Shown here in pieces: positions 8,233 to 17,098 of a stretch of DNA of 64,000 nt. The position numbers were made by a program, and so were the translations under genes. How positions within the stretch are numbered: position 1 is the first letter of the stretch; each line of letters opens with the position of its first letter. The stretch comes from Paenibacillus sp. FSL H8-0079. Its GTDB lineage: Bacteria > Bacillota > Bacilli > Paenibacillales > Paenibacillaceae. The stretch lies in contig NZ_CP150300.1 of assembly GCF_037991315.1 (NCBI RefSeq), positions 2,294,001 to 2,358,000 of the forward strand, given 5' to 3'. The notes beneath the pieces are model-generated. The model saw only the letters and a list, made by a program, of their open reading frames with translations. It was not told where the DNA came from and did no database searches.

Positions 8233-10872
8233 ATGAAATCGAACCAACGATCGTACCAATTAGAAGGACTCAGCGAAAAAATATTTCTGGACCGATACGC
8301 CTGGAAGGACGCTGATTCGAATCATGCCAAGGTCGGGGATGTTGTATTGGTATTAACGAAGGATGATCCCAAGTTCCCAACCAAGGAAGTGGGCGAAATC
8401 ATAGAACGTAAGGGTCAGCTTGTAAAGGTAAGGACTCGAAGCGGAGAGATCATCGAGACAAACGTGGAGAAATTGACACTCAACATAGAAAAAACTCCGG
8501 AAGAGATGTGGAACCGTCTTGCCAAAGCGATGGCTTCTGTCGAATCCACAGCCGATCAGCGGGCAACGTGGGAGTCCAAGTTCCGCTCTGTGTTGGAAGA
8601 TTGGAAGTTAGTACCCGGAGGCCGCATTGCTGCGGGTGCGGGAGCAAGCGATGAGCTGACACTCTTCAATTGTTATGTCATTCCGTCTCCGCAAGACAGT
8701 CGGAGTGGCATTATGAGAACCTTGACCGAGATGACGGAGATTATGGCACGTGGGGGAGGTGTTGGCATTAATTTGTCCTCTTTGCGTCCTCGCCGAGCGG
8801 TGGTGAAAGGTGTCAACGGATCATCCAGCGGTTCCGTATCGTGGGGCGGATTGTTCAGTTATACGACTGGACTGATTGAACAGGGTGGAAGCCGCCGGGG
8901 TGCGCTCATGCTCATGATGAATGACTGGCATCCGGATGTGCTTGATTTTATTACCGTGAAACAAACGATGGGGCAGGTGACCAATGCCAATCTGTCTGTA
9001 TGTGTGAGCAACGCATTTATGGAGGCTGTCAAGCAGGACGGAGATTGGGATTTGGTGTTCCCTGATACGAACGATCCGGACTATGACACCGAGTGGAATG
9101 GGGATATGCAGCAGTGGAAAGCGGCAGGTCATTCGGTCGTGCACTATCGTACACTGAAGGCTCGCGAAATCTGGCATTCCATTATTGAATCAGCCTGGAA
9201 ATCGGCAGAGCCTGGTGTGGTATTCATGGAGTACTACAACCAGATGTCCAACAGCTGGTACTTCAATCCGATCATCTGTACTAATCCGTGCGGGGAACAA
9301 GGCCTGCCTGGTTGGGGTGTATGTAATCTGTCAGCGATCAATCTGTCCAAATTCTACGATGAGACGAATCATGATGTGGCATGGGATGAACTGGCGGAAA
9401 CCACTCGGATCTCGGCTAGATTTTTGGACAATGTCATCGATGCAACACCGTATCATTTTGAGGAAAACAGACTGAATCAGCAGCGTGAACGCCGGGTGGG
9501 GCTTGGCACGATGGGACTGGCAGAGCTGATGATTAAGCTGCGTATTCGATACGGCAGTCCTGAATCTCTTGCATTTCTGGATAAACTGTATGGATTCATG
9601 GCGAAGGAGGCCTATCTGGCATCGGCAGAGATTGCAGCAGAGAAGGGAGCTTTCCCAGCTTTCGAAGCTGAACCGTATTTACAGAGTGGATTCATGAAAA
9701 ACATGGTTGCGACGTACCCTGAAGTGGGAGAGGCCATTCGTAAACAGGGCATTCGAAATGTCACACTGATTACACAGGCGCCAACGGGAAGTACAGGTAC
9801 GATGGTGGGCACCTCCACAGGTATTGAGCCGTATTTCGCCTTCAAGTATTTTCGTCAAAGCCGTCTAGGTTATGATGAACAGTTCGTACCGATTGCGCAA
9901 GATTGGCTGGATGAACATCCGGGTGAAGCATTACCAGACTATTATGTGACGGCGATGGATCTGTCGGCTGAGAATCACATCCGGGTGCAGGCTGCGATCC
10001 AGCAATGGGTGGATAGCTCAATCTCAAAGACGGCCAACTGTCCGGCTGATTTTACAGTGGAGGATACAGCTGAGCTGTACGAATTAGCCTTCGATCTTGG
10101 CTGCAAGGGAGTAACGATATACCGCGATGGTAGCAGGGATGTGCAGGTGTTGTCCACGTCGAAGAAGGAAGAGACCAAGATCGAAGATGAGAACACGGTG
10201 GAAGCAGGAGAGAAGAATGTCGTATCTGCAATAGATAACCCGAATAATATCGGAGGGCAGGCAGGTGTTGGATCTTTCACTAGCGAGGTTGATGGTGGGG
10301 CTCTTTCTTCCGATCAAACCTCTCCGTCTGCTAAAGTGTTGGATAAACAATATAGAAGCCGTCCTCAGGTACTGCGCGGTGCGACATACAAAATCAATAC
10401 GCCATTCGGTATGGCTTACATTACGATCAATGATCTGGAGGGAACCCCGGGTGAAATTTTCCTGAACGTGGGCAAAGCAGGATCGGATGTGTTCGCGATG
10501 GCTGAGGCACTCGGTCGGGTATGCTCCCTGTTTCTGCGATACGGAGATCACGGGCACAAGGTTGAACTGTTGATCAAACATCTCAAGGGTATTGGCGGTT
10601 CGGGAGCGATCGGCTTCGGTGCCAATCGGGTGGAGTCGATTGCAGATGCAGTCGCCAAAGCATTGGAAAGTCATGTACAGAGCGATGTGCAGGAGAATGA
10701 AACTGGAGCATTACAAGAACAGAATCAAGTGGAGAGCACGTATCCAAAAGTGGAGGATCAGAAAACCTTTACCGAATCGAGAGATTTATGTCCTTCATGC
10801 GGCTCGGCATCCCTGATGAATGTGGAAGGTTGCAAAACATGCAGCAACTGTGGGTACAGTAAATGCAATTAA
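8233..10872 (+). CDS. nrdJ: Adenosylcobalamin-dependent (class II) ribonucleotide reductase
   Basis: Reduces ribonucleotides to deoxyribonucleotides using adenosylcobalamin instead of a metal-tyrosyl radical subunit, so it works with or without oxygen. In 879 residues it shows the expected blocks: LFNCYVIPSP, GGGVGINLSSLRPR, the thiyl-radical site NPCGE (Cys about 353), and the QAPTGSTGTMVGTSTGIEP substrate loop. A C-terminal TSCPD-type domain (RGATYKINTPFGMAYITIND to GANRVESIADAV) follows, ending in a CPSCG...CxxCGYSKC zinc-ribbon-like tail that probably re-reduces the active site. A low-complexity linker of about 65 residues separates catalytic and TSCPD domains. The frame can be extended to a TTG at 8221, but GGGGAGG ends at 8220, so ATG 8233 is preferred. 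Two NrdR-box candidates lie upstream. It is monocistronic with its own terminator. Confidence 0.94.
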   Translation: MKSNQRSYQLEGLSEKIFLDRYAWKDADSNHAKVGDVVLVLTKDDPKFPTKEVGEIIERKGQLVKVRTRSGEIIETNVEKLTLNIEKTPEEMWNRLAKAMASVESTADQRATWESKFRSVLEDWKLVPGGRIAAGAGASDELTLFNCYVIPSPQDSRSGIMRTLTEMTEIMARGGGVGINLSSLRPRRAVVKGVNGSSSGSVSWGGLFSYTTGLIEQGGSRRGALMLMMNDWHPDVLDFITVKQTMGQVTNANLSVCVSNAFMEAVKQDGDWDLVFPDTNDPDYDTEWNGDMQQWKAAGHSVVHYRTLKAREIWHSIIESAWKSAEPGVVFMEYYNQMSNSWYFNPIICTNPCGEQGLPGWGVCNLSAINLSKFYDETNHDVAWDELAETTRISARFLDNVIDATPYHFEENRLNQQRERRVGLGTMGLAELMIKLRIRYGSPESLAFLDKLYGFMAKEAYLASAEIAAEKGAFPAFEAEPYLQSGFMKNMVATYPEVGEAIRKQGIRNVTLITQAPTGSTGTMVGTSTGIEPYFAFKYFRQSRLGYDEQFVPIAQDWLDEHPGEALPDYYVTAMDLSAENHIRVQAAIQQWVDSSISKTANCPADFTVEDTAELYELAFDLGCKGVTIYRDGSRDVQVLSTSKKEETKIEDENTVEAGEKNVVSAIDNPNNIGGQAGVGSFTSEVDGGALSSDQTSPSAKVLDKQYRSRPQVLRGATYKINTPFGMAYITINDLEGTPGEIFLNVGKAGSDVFAMAEALGRVCSLFLRYGDHGHKVELLIKHLKGIGGSGAIGFGANRVESIADAVAKALESHVQSDVQENETGALQEQNQVESTYPKVEDQKTFTESRDLCPSCGSASLMNVEGCKTCSNCGYSKCN

Positions 10873-10897
10873 ATATCTTTTGAAAAAAGTAAAAGAG

Positions 10898-10943
10898 AAA
10901 AGGCGTTCCATGACTCCATCATGAAGTCAGGAATGCCTTTTTG
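10898..10943 (+). terminator. nrdJ terminator
   Basis: Inverted repeat with arms AAAGGC-GTTCC-TGACT and AGTCA-GGAAT-GCCTTT around a short loop, followed by a T run, 25 bases after the nrdJ stop. Confidence 0.85.
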
Positions 10944-11537
10944 TGATTTAGCTAACTAACTTGGGTCCTAGGCAAGAAGAAGCAATTATGAGCAAAACTT
11001 TCAATCCGGTCTGACATAGGTTTATAATGGATATTGGCTGCTGAGCAAGTCGGCGGCCTTTTGCTATGAATTCAATTGTTTCAATGGATGTGTGCGTGGG
11101 TATGCTGGTTTGCGCAAGCGGGTCAGGTAATTTTAGCCACTCGATGAAAAGTACTATATTTAACGACAAAATTAGAGTATGATTTTACAGCTGTATGAGC
11201 TGGCAGGAAAGGTTACATCGGTTTAATCGTTTGTAACTATTACTGTAAAGTATGAGGCTTATTTCGAGCGTATAATGCTAAACGTGAACCCACGATTAAT
11301 ATAAAGAATGTCGTAATGATTAAAACTTAATGGACAGGCGAATCGTCTTCTTTAAGATTATAGAATTCACCCAGAATGTAGCATCATCGGATAGGGCTTC
11401 GATCAGAAGCTGTTCTTATGTTGTAAATGAAAGATGGAAGGTGCAATACGTATGTTAATGACAACCAGAACGATCAGGAGTTCCTTTATGCCCCCAACAC
11501 CGATGTTGTTGACTCACAGTAACAAGGAGGGGCATGC
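10944..11537. other. Long intergenic region upstream of the acyltransferase
   Basis: About 594 bp without a convincing gene; an open frame at 10948-11169 on the minus strand has no ribosome-binding site and no recognisable protein features. A GGCTGC/GCGGCC hairpin followed by four T's at 11036-11062 may be a weak terminator. A TATAAT at 11271-11276 could be the -10 of the acyltransferase promoter, but its -35 region is poor. That would leave an untranslated leader of about 250 bases, with no riboswitch class that I can recognise. Confidence 0.4.
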
Positions 11538-13622
11538 ATGTCACAATCGCCTAATAACAAGCGACATATGAACGGACTGGATGGCTTGCGAGCCATCGCT
11601 GTACTTGCGGTAATCGCGTATCATCTGAATTTGGATTTTATTCCGGGCGGACTGCTCGGTGTAGGGATATTCTTTGTTCTCTCGGGATATTTGATCACAG
11701 ATATTCTCGTGTCACAGTGGCAGGAACATGGACGCATTTCTCTCGGTGATTTCTGGGCAAGGCGAGTAAGGCGTCTGCTTCCAGGCATGCTGACCATGAC
11801 AGCTGTGGTGATGATCTGGCTAGCCTGTTCAGACCCATCCCGGCTCGCTGCGCTTCGTGGTGATATCGTATCGGGTGTATTATACATAAGTAATTGGTGG
11901 TATATCTTTCACAACGTTTCCTATTTCGAAAGTTTCGGCCCGCCATCACCCTTTGGACATTTCTGGTCACTGGCTGTGGAAGAGCAATTTTACCTCTTAT
12001 GGCCTCTTCTACTGATCGCAGCAATTGTAGTGTTCAAAAGAAAGGGATGGCTGGTCGTCTTCATTGTTGTCGCAGCTGAATTGTCTGCTGGCGCAATGGC
12101 CATCATGTATAATCCGGATCTGGACCCGAGTCGTGTATATTATGGAACAGACACGCGAGCATTCGCACTGCTGGCAGGTGCTGCTCTTGCGGTGGTGTGG
12201 CCTAGTCGCAAGCTGTCGAACTCTCTGCCTGGCATGAACCGGCTTGTGCTCGATGTGTCGGGACTGGCTGCGCTCGCTTTATTGATCTATATGATGCTGA
12301 ATAGCAGTGAATATGATCCGTTTCTATATCAAGGGGGCATGGTGCTTCAGGCTATCGCAACGACGTTGCTAGTAGCCGTGTTGGCTCACCCATCGTCTTT
12401 CCTGGCACGTATTATTGGAGCGAAGCCACTACGCTGGATCGGAGAGCGATCCTACGGATTATATCTGTGGCATTATCCTGTCATTATTTTAACGAATCCC
12501 GCGGTGGATACGGGAGGAGCACATCCTGTGCGAATCATTTTACAGGTTGCTGCAACGGTTGTACTGGCCTCATTGTCTCTTAAATATATTGAAAACCCGA
12601 TCCGGTACAACGGGTTCCGTGATTCTTGGTCCCGTTTATGGGGAAGAGGACGGTCATCGATCGGTATACGTAATGTGTGGTGGAAGCGGGCAGGTCTGTT
12701 GATGACGATTCTGCTGTTGTCTTATACGGTAACTCAGATGATGGTCTCCCATGCAGCGAATTCTGACTCCCATTCGGTATCAATGTCCAACACATTGAAT
12801 GGAGAGAATTCCGTAGCAGAGGAACAGGGACAGGATGTTGTACCAGCGATTACAGCGACGTCAGGCTCTGGCCAAAAGAACGATGCTCATAGCCATAAAC
12901 CGGAAGCAGGAACAAAAGATGATTCGGGGGAAAATGAGAAGCCGACAGGAGAGTCTACTCCAGAATCGAAACCTGACGACCAGAACGCTTCAGCAAATTC
13001 GGGCAAGGATGGTCAGTCTGATGACAAGACGTCTGATGACTCCGTGACTAACGAGAATGAGGCTCCGGACGACGCTGGAGTGAACCAATCCGATGGTACA
13101 GATGATGCACCTGATTCATCTCAGGAAGATGAAGACACGGCTCCTCCTGCCGAAGACGGCAAGGTTCATTATACGGTCATTGGAGATTCCGTGATTTTGG
13201 ATGCTAAACCGTATCTGGAGCAGAGTATATCGGGAGTGCATGTGGACGGACATGTCGGCCGTCAGATGTGGCAGGCTGCCGATGTATTGGAAGGCTTGAA
13301 GCGAAACAACCAAATGGGCAGCAAAGTGGTGCTGGAGCTTGGAACAAATGGTTCTTTTAACTCCAAAAACTTGAATGCTGTGCTTGATTATCTGAAGGAT
13401 GAGGATCATGTATATCTGGTTACTGTGCGCGTACCTCGTCCGTGGGAACGAACGGTGAACAGGGCTTTGAATGAGGCTGCATCCAAATACAGTAATGTCT
13501 CGCTGATTGACTGGAACAGTGCAAGTGAAGGACATGACGAATATTTCGAAAAAGACGGCGTGCATCTCACTACGCAAGGATCGGAAGCTTTTGCAGAACT
13601 GGTGAAGAACAGTATTCAATAA
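11538..13622 (+). CDS. OatA-like acyltransferase: membrane acyltransferase-3 domain + SGNH esterase-type domain
   Basis: A 694-residue membrane enzyme predicted to O-acetylate peptidoglycan or another surface glycan. Residues ~10-350 form the acyltransferase-3 domain, with the GLDGLRAIAVLAVIAYHL start, FFVLSGYLIT, and about ten membrane segments. A further membrane segment lies at about 395-412. An unusually long Ser/Asp/Glu/Thr-rich linker (about 415-540) reaches across the wall. The C-terminal SGNH domain has the nucleophile Ser in GDSV (residue 551), the ELGTNG block and the DGVH pair (Asp673, His676), so the catalytic set is complete. OatA and related Bacillus proteins share this architecture. 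The ribosome-binding site AAGGAGGGG precedes ATG 11538. It stands alone, with a terminator immediately downstream. Confidence 0.88.
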   Translation: MSQSPNNKRHMNGLDGLRAIAVLAVIAYHLNLDFIPGGLLGVGIFFVLSGYLITDILVSQWQEHGRISLGDFWARRVRRLLPGMLTMTAVVMIWLACSDPSRLAALRGDIVSGVLYISNWWYIFHNVSYFESFGPPSPFGHFWSLAVEEQFYLLWPLLLIAAIVVFKRKGWLVVFIVVAAELSAGAMAIMYNPDLDPSRVYYGTDTRAFALLAGAALAVVWPSRKLSNSLPGMNRLVLDVSGLAALALLIYMMLNSSEYDPFLYQGGMVLQAIATTLLVAVLAHPSSFLARIIGAKPLRWIGERSYGLYLWHYPVIILTNPAVDTGGAHPVRIILQVAATVVLASLSLKYIENPIRYNGFRDSWSRLWGRGRSSIGIRNVWWKRAGLLMTILLLSYTVTQMMVSHAANSDSHSVSMSNTLNGENSVAEEQGQDVVPAITATSGSGQKNDAHSHKPEAGTKDDSGENEKPTGESTPESKPDDQNASANSGKDGQSDDKTSDDSVTNENEAPDDAGVNQSDGTDDAPDSSQEDEDTAPPAEDGKVHYTVIGDSVILDAKPYLEQSISGVHVDGHVGRQMWQAADVLEGLKRNNQMGSKVVLELGTNGSFNSKNLNAVLDYLKDEDHVYLVTVRVPRPWERTVNRALNEAASKYSNVSLIDWNSASEGHDEYFEKDGVHLTTQGSEAFAELVKNSIQ

Positions 13623-13702
13623 TCACTAATCCATCTTCAATAAGAATTAGCACTTATACATTATATATGGCCTGGGTGTAAGCTGCCGATGGCTGCAACA
13701 AG

Positions 13703-13732
13703 AAAGAGCTCTCAATGGTGAGAGCTCTTTTT
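13703..13732 (+). terminator. Terminator after the acyltransferase gene
   Basis: Perfect 11-bp arms AAAGAGCTCTC (13703-13713) and GAGAGCTCTTT (13720-13730) with a six-base loop, followed by T's. Confidence 0.9.
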
Positions 13733-13824
13733 ATATGTTACGAACAGTAAGTCAACAAAGTAAGTTCCAAATAGGGGAACCGATATTTTTCACCCCTGCA
13801 TCCGTGGATCGTCACCTTACGGTA

Positions 13825-13838
13825 TGATAGCGTTACCA
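13825..13838 (+). promoter_or_regulatory. cre site (CcpA operator), candidate
   Basis: TGATAGCGTTACCA fits the CcpA operator pattern TGWNANCGNTNNCA at every fixed position. It overlaps a TATGAT that could be a -10 element and lies 42 bases before the start of the mannoside binding-protein gene, a placement consistent with glucose repression of this operon. Confidence 0.7.
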
Positions 13839-13880
13839 TTTACAATAAGTGTATTCAAATCGCCGAGGGGGATTATAGAG

Positions 13881-15194
13881 ATGTTGAAAAAATGGCTTTC
13901 GGGTTTCCTGGCAATAGCGTTGTTCTCCATTATTCTTGCTGGCTGTGCTGGTGGGGACACTTCAGAAGGAGGCAGCGGCAATGACAAAGTAACCGTCACA
14001 CTCTGGCACAACTGGACCGGACAGGATGCAAAGGCGGTTGCAATGCGCCAAATTATTGAAGATTTTCGCGCGGCGCATCCAGACATTGAAGTTGTGGATG
14101 AAGGCTTGCCAACAGATGGTCTCAAAACCCGGCTTCGCACGGTGGCAGCTGCCAACGAGATGCCAGATCTGTTCGTGATGTGGCCGGATGCCATGACGAA
14201 GGAATTCGTAAAAGGTGACCTGTTACAGCCCATTAATGCAGAGCTGGACGCGAAGCCGGAGTGGAAAGATAACTTTATCCCGAATGCACTGGATGGATAT
14301 ACCCTGGACGGGAACATCTACTCCGTGCCTATGAATCTGGCACCAAGTTCCTTCATTTATTATAACGAAGCACTTTTCAAACAGTACAACGTGAAAGTAC
14401 CTGAGACGTGGGCGGAATTGGAACAGGCGATCGCCACATTTAATCAAAATAAAGTCATTCCCATGGCGCTTGGTAACAAGGCCAACTGGGTAGCGCAATC
14501 GACAATATTCAGTACACTGGCTGACCGGATCACCGGCACAGACTGGTTCCTGAAAGCGGCAGCACAAGAGGGTGCAAGCTTTACCGATCCACAATTTGTT
14601 GAAGCCTTGAACAAGATGCAGGAGCTTGGCAACATCAAAGCATTCCAGGATGGATTCAACAGTATTGACGAGACACAGATGATGCAGCTTTATTTCCAAG
14701 GTAAGGCAGCCATGGTCATGAACGGCGGATGGGCCTTGGCGAACCTGGTGAACAATGCACCTGAAGAAGTGTTGAATAACACCCATATTACGATTCTTCC
14801 TCCAGTGGACGGAGGTCAGGGTGAACCAAGAACAACATCTGGTGTTGTGGGAACCGGGTTGGGTGTAAGTAAGAAGCTGAGCGGTGCACAAAAAGAGGCA
14901 GCGATGGAGTTGTTCTACGCACTGGCAGGACCTGACGGTCAGAAGGCCACATTGGATAGTAGCACATTGGTGAGTTACAAGATTGATCTGGACAAAACCA
15001 AGGCACATCCATTGTTCGTTGAATTATATGATCTGATGCAGGAAGTGAAGATCACACCGGTATACGATTCCAAGCTGGGATCGGCAACGGTTGAGGTTAT
15101 TAATAATGCATTGCAAGAGTTGCTTATGGGCGGCAAGGCCGAAGACATTGCGGCTAAGATTCAGGCGGCTCAAGCCAATGCTGTTAGTCAGTAA
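13881..15194 (+). CDS. Sugar ABC transporter substrate-binding lipoprotein (mannoside module)
   Basis: A 437-residue extracellular binding protein of the MalE-like class 1 family, anchored by a lipid on the cysteine of LAGC at about residue 21. The lead part VTLWHNWTGQDAKA and the later FIYYNEALFKQYNVKVPETWAEL block are typical of oligosaccharide-binding members. The start at 13881 follows a G-rich ribosome-binding site; an upstream in-frame ATG at 13824 would place the signal peptide too far inside and is rejected. It is the first gene of a run with two permeases, a YesM/YesN-type pair and a beta-mannosidase, so a manno-oligosaccharide is the likely ligand; the ligand is inferred from context alone. 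Confidence 0.9.
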   Translation: MLKKWLSGFLAIALFSIILAGCAGGDTSEGGSGNDKVTVTLWHNWTGQDAKAVAMRQIIEDFRAAHPDIEVVDEGLPTDGLKTRLRTVAAANEMPDLFVMWPDAMTKEFVKGDLLQPINAELDAKPEWKDNFIPNALDGYTLDGNIYSVPMNLAPSSFIYYNEALFKQYNVKVPETWAELEQAIATFNQNKVIPMALGNKANWVAQSTIFSTLADRITGTDWFLKAAAQEGASFTDPQFVEALNKMQELGNIKAFQDGFNSIDETQMMQLYFQGKAAMVMNGGWALANLVNNAPEEVLNNTHITILPPVDGGQGEPRTTSGVVGTGLGVSKKLSGAQKEAAMELFYALAGPDGQKATLDSSTLVSYKIDLDKTKAHPLFVELYDLMQEVKITPVYDSKLGSATVEVINNALQELLMGGKAEDIAAKIQAAQANAVSQ

Positions 15195-15205
15195 CGATTC
15201 GTCAG

Positions 15206-15233
15206 AACCCCTTCCCGGCAGGGGAGGGGTTTT
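15206..15233 (+). terminator. Intra-operon terminator / attenuator after the binding-protein gene
   Basis: Arms AACCCCT-CC and GG-AGGGGTT around GGCA, followed by TTTT, 12 bases after the binding-protein stop and about 60 bases before the first permease gene. Such hairpins lower permease expression relative to binding protein. Confidence 0.75.
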
Positions 15234-15295
15234 AGGTATGGCTGAGATAGTCAGTTGCAAGTTGGGAAAGGCATTCAGGGAGGGGAAGTGAACAG

Positions 15296-16177
15296 ATGAA
15301 CGCACTGCGAAGTCGACGTTTTATTATGCTGGGGCTGGCCCCGGCAGTCATCATTTATGCATTGTTTGTATTTGTACCGGTCGTGTGGTCAGCGTACTAC
15401 GGGTTCTTCAATTGGTCCGGCATTGGGGCATCCAAATATATTGGTGTGGATAATTACATTGAGATCTGGCATGATCCTGTATTTTGGCGGGCACTGAAAA
15501 ATAACGTTATTTTTGTGCTGGCATCTGTATTTGGGCAAATTCCGTTAGCGCTGATGTTGGCAGTCATCTTACACAAAAGCAATCCATTACAGCGGTTTTT
15601 GCGCTCAGCCGTATTTCTGCCAATGGTGTTATCCACGGTGGTCATCGGTATGATTTGGCAGTATATCTATCATCCACAGATCGGGATATTGAACTTTTTG
15701 CTGGATGCACTGGGGCTGGAGAGTTGGAAGCTGCAATGGCTATCCGATGACAAAATCGCGATATTCTCGTTGGTACCGCCGCTGCTCTGGAGCTTTGTCG
15801 GGTTGTATCTGATTATCTTTATCTCAGCTCTGCAAAATATTCCTGGCGAGATTCATGATGCTGCCAAAATAGACGGTGCTTCAGGAATTCGGAAGCTGGT
15901 CTCGGTCTCTTTGCCCATGATCTGGGGAACGGTTCAGGTTGCGATCATTCTATGTATTTCGGGTAGCCTCAAATCATTCGATCTGGTCTACATCATGACC
16001 AAGGGTGGTCCGGCGCATGCAACAGAACTACTCGCTACGTATATGTACAATTCCACTTTTACCACATACCGTTATGGCTTCGGAAGTGCCATCTCGACAA
16101 CCATCGTACTGATCTCGCTTCTGCTGATCGGAACAAGCCAGTGGGTAACCAGTCGCAAACGAAAAGAGAACCATTAG
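15296..16177 (+). CDS. Sugar ABC transporter permease (MalF/UgpA type)
   Basis: A 293-residue inner-membrane subunit with six predicted membrane segments. The EAA-type loop that docks the ATPase is seen as EIHDAAKIDGASGIRKLVSVSLP in the second half. The start ATG at 15296 follows AGGGAGGGG. It pairs with the next gene to make the heterodimeric channel for the sugar captured by the lipoprotein upstream. No ATPase gene follows, which is normal for this transporter class, where a shared MsmX-type ATPase serves many systems. Confidence 0.9.
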   Translation: MNALRSRRFIMLGLAPAVIIYALFVFVPVVWSAYYGFFNWSGIGASKYIGVDNYIEIWHDPVFWRALKNNVIFVLASVFGQIPLALMLAVILHKSNPLQRFLRSAVFLPMVLSTVVIGMIWQYIYHPQIGILNFLLDALGLESWKLQWLSDDKIAIFSLVPPLLWSFVGLYLIIFISALQNIPGEIHDAAKIDGASGIRKLVSVSLPMIWGTVQVAIILCISGSLKSFDLVYIMTKGGPAHATELLATYMYNSTFTTYRYGFGSAISTTIVLISLLLIGTSQWVTSRKRKENH

Positions 16178-16192
16178 AGAGGGGGAACTGAC

Positions 16193-17068
16193 ATGCGCGC
16201 AACACCTGTAACCATACCATCACCACGAAGTGGCTCGGATCATCCCATTCGACGTCTTCGCAGCGGAATTGTTTGGACGCTGCTGACGGTCTATGGTATT
16301 TTAACATTGTATCCGTTCTACTGGCTCGTGATTAGTGCGTTCAAAACGAATGAAGATTTCTATAGCAGGCCTTTTGGATTGCCGGAAAACTGGAACGTAG
16401 CCAATTTTAGCAATGCATGGGAAAGCTCCAAGCTAGGGACCGCTTTTGGCAATTCACTCATTGTATCGGTCGGATCATTAATTCTGACGCTGTTTATTGC
16501 AGCGCTTGCTTCATTCATCCTGGCCCGCTTCCAGTTTCGCTGGAAAGGGTTAATCATGACTTTCTTTGTCGTAGGCATGCTCATTCCGATTCATAGTACG
16601 CTTGTCCCTTTATTTATTCTGATGAAACAGATGTCCCTGTTGAATACGTACTGGGCATTAATTTTACCGTATACGGCCTTTGCCTTGCCTACGGCTATTT
16701 TCGTGCTTACTGCCTATCTAACGAGTGTTCCACGTGACATTGAAGAGGCGGCTTTTATTGATGGAACAGGACTATGGGGGCTATTTACCCGAATCATGCT
16801 GCCCATGTCTGTGCCTGCGTTGTCGACGGTTACGATCCTGAGTTTCCTGCATGCGTGGAATGACTTTTCATTTGCGCTTGTGTTCATCAACAAAACTGGA
16901 TTGAAAACGCTACCGCTGGCGATTGCGAACTTTGCAGATGGATACCAGACGGATTACGGATTAACGCTTGCTGCCATGACCCTGTCGGTCATTCCAACGA
17001 TTATTCTGTATCTTATATTCCAGGAACAGGTTATGAAAGGTATGACTGCCGGAGCAGTCAAAGGGTAA
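16193..17068 (+). CDS. Sugar ABC transporter permease (MalG/UgpE type)
   Basis: A 291-residue membrane subunit, partner of the permease 15 bases upstream. It has an N-terminal cytoplasmic stretch, six membrane segments, and the ATPase-contact loop DIEEAAFIDGTGLWGLFTRI. The C-terminus VMKGMTAGAVKG is the usual ending for MalG-type subunits. The ribosome-binding site GAGGGGG lies before ATG 16193. It is co-transcribed with the kinase gene that begins 30 bases downstream. Confidence 0.9.
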   Translation: MRATPVTIPSPRSGSDHPIRRLRSGIVWTLLTVYGILTLYPFYWLVISAFKTNEDFYSRPFGLPENWNVANFSNAWESSKLGTAFGNSLIVSVGSLILTLFIAALASFILARFQFRWKGLIMTFFVVGMLIPIHSTLVPLFILMKQMSLLNTYWALILPYTAFALPTAIFVLTAYLTSVPRDIEEAAFIDGTGLWGLFTRIMLPMSVPALSTVTILSFLHAWNDFSFALVFINKTGLKTLPLAIANFADGYQTDYGLTLAAMTLSVIPTIILYLIFQEQVMKGMTAGAVKG

Positions 17069-17098
17069 GCGAAAGCGCATCCGGAGGAGGAGAAACGT

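Noticed and set aside
10948..11169. 73-codon open frame on the minus strand
   Set aside because: It has no ribosome-binding site and no recognisable protein features, and it lies in a long non-coding spacer.
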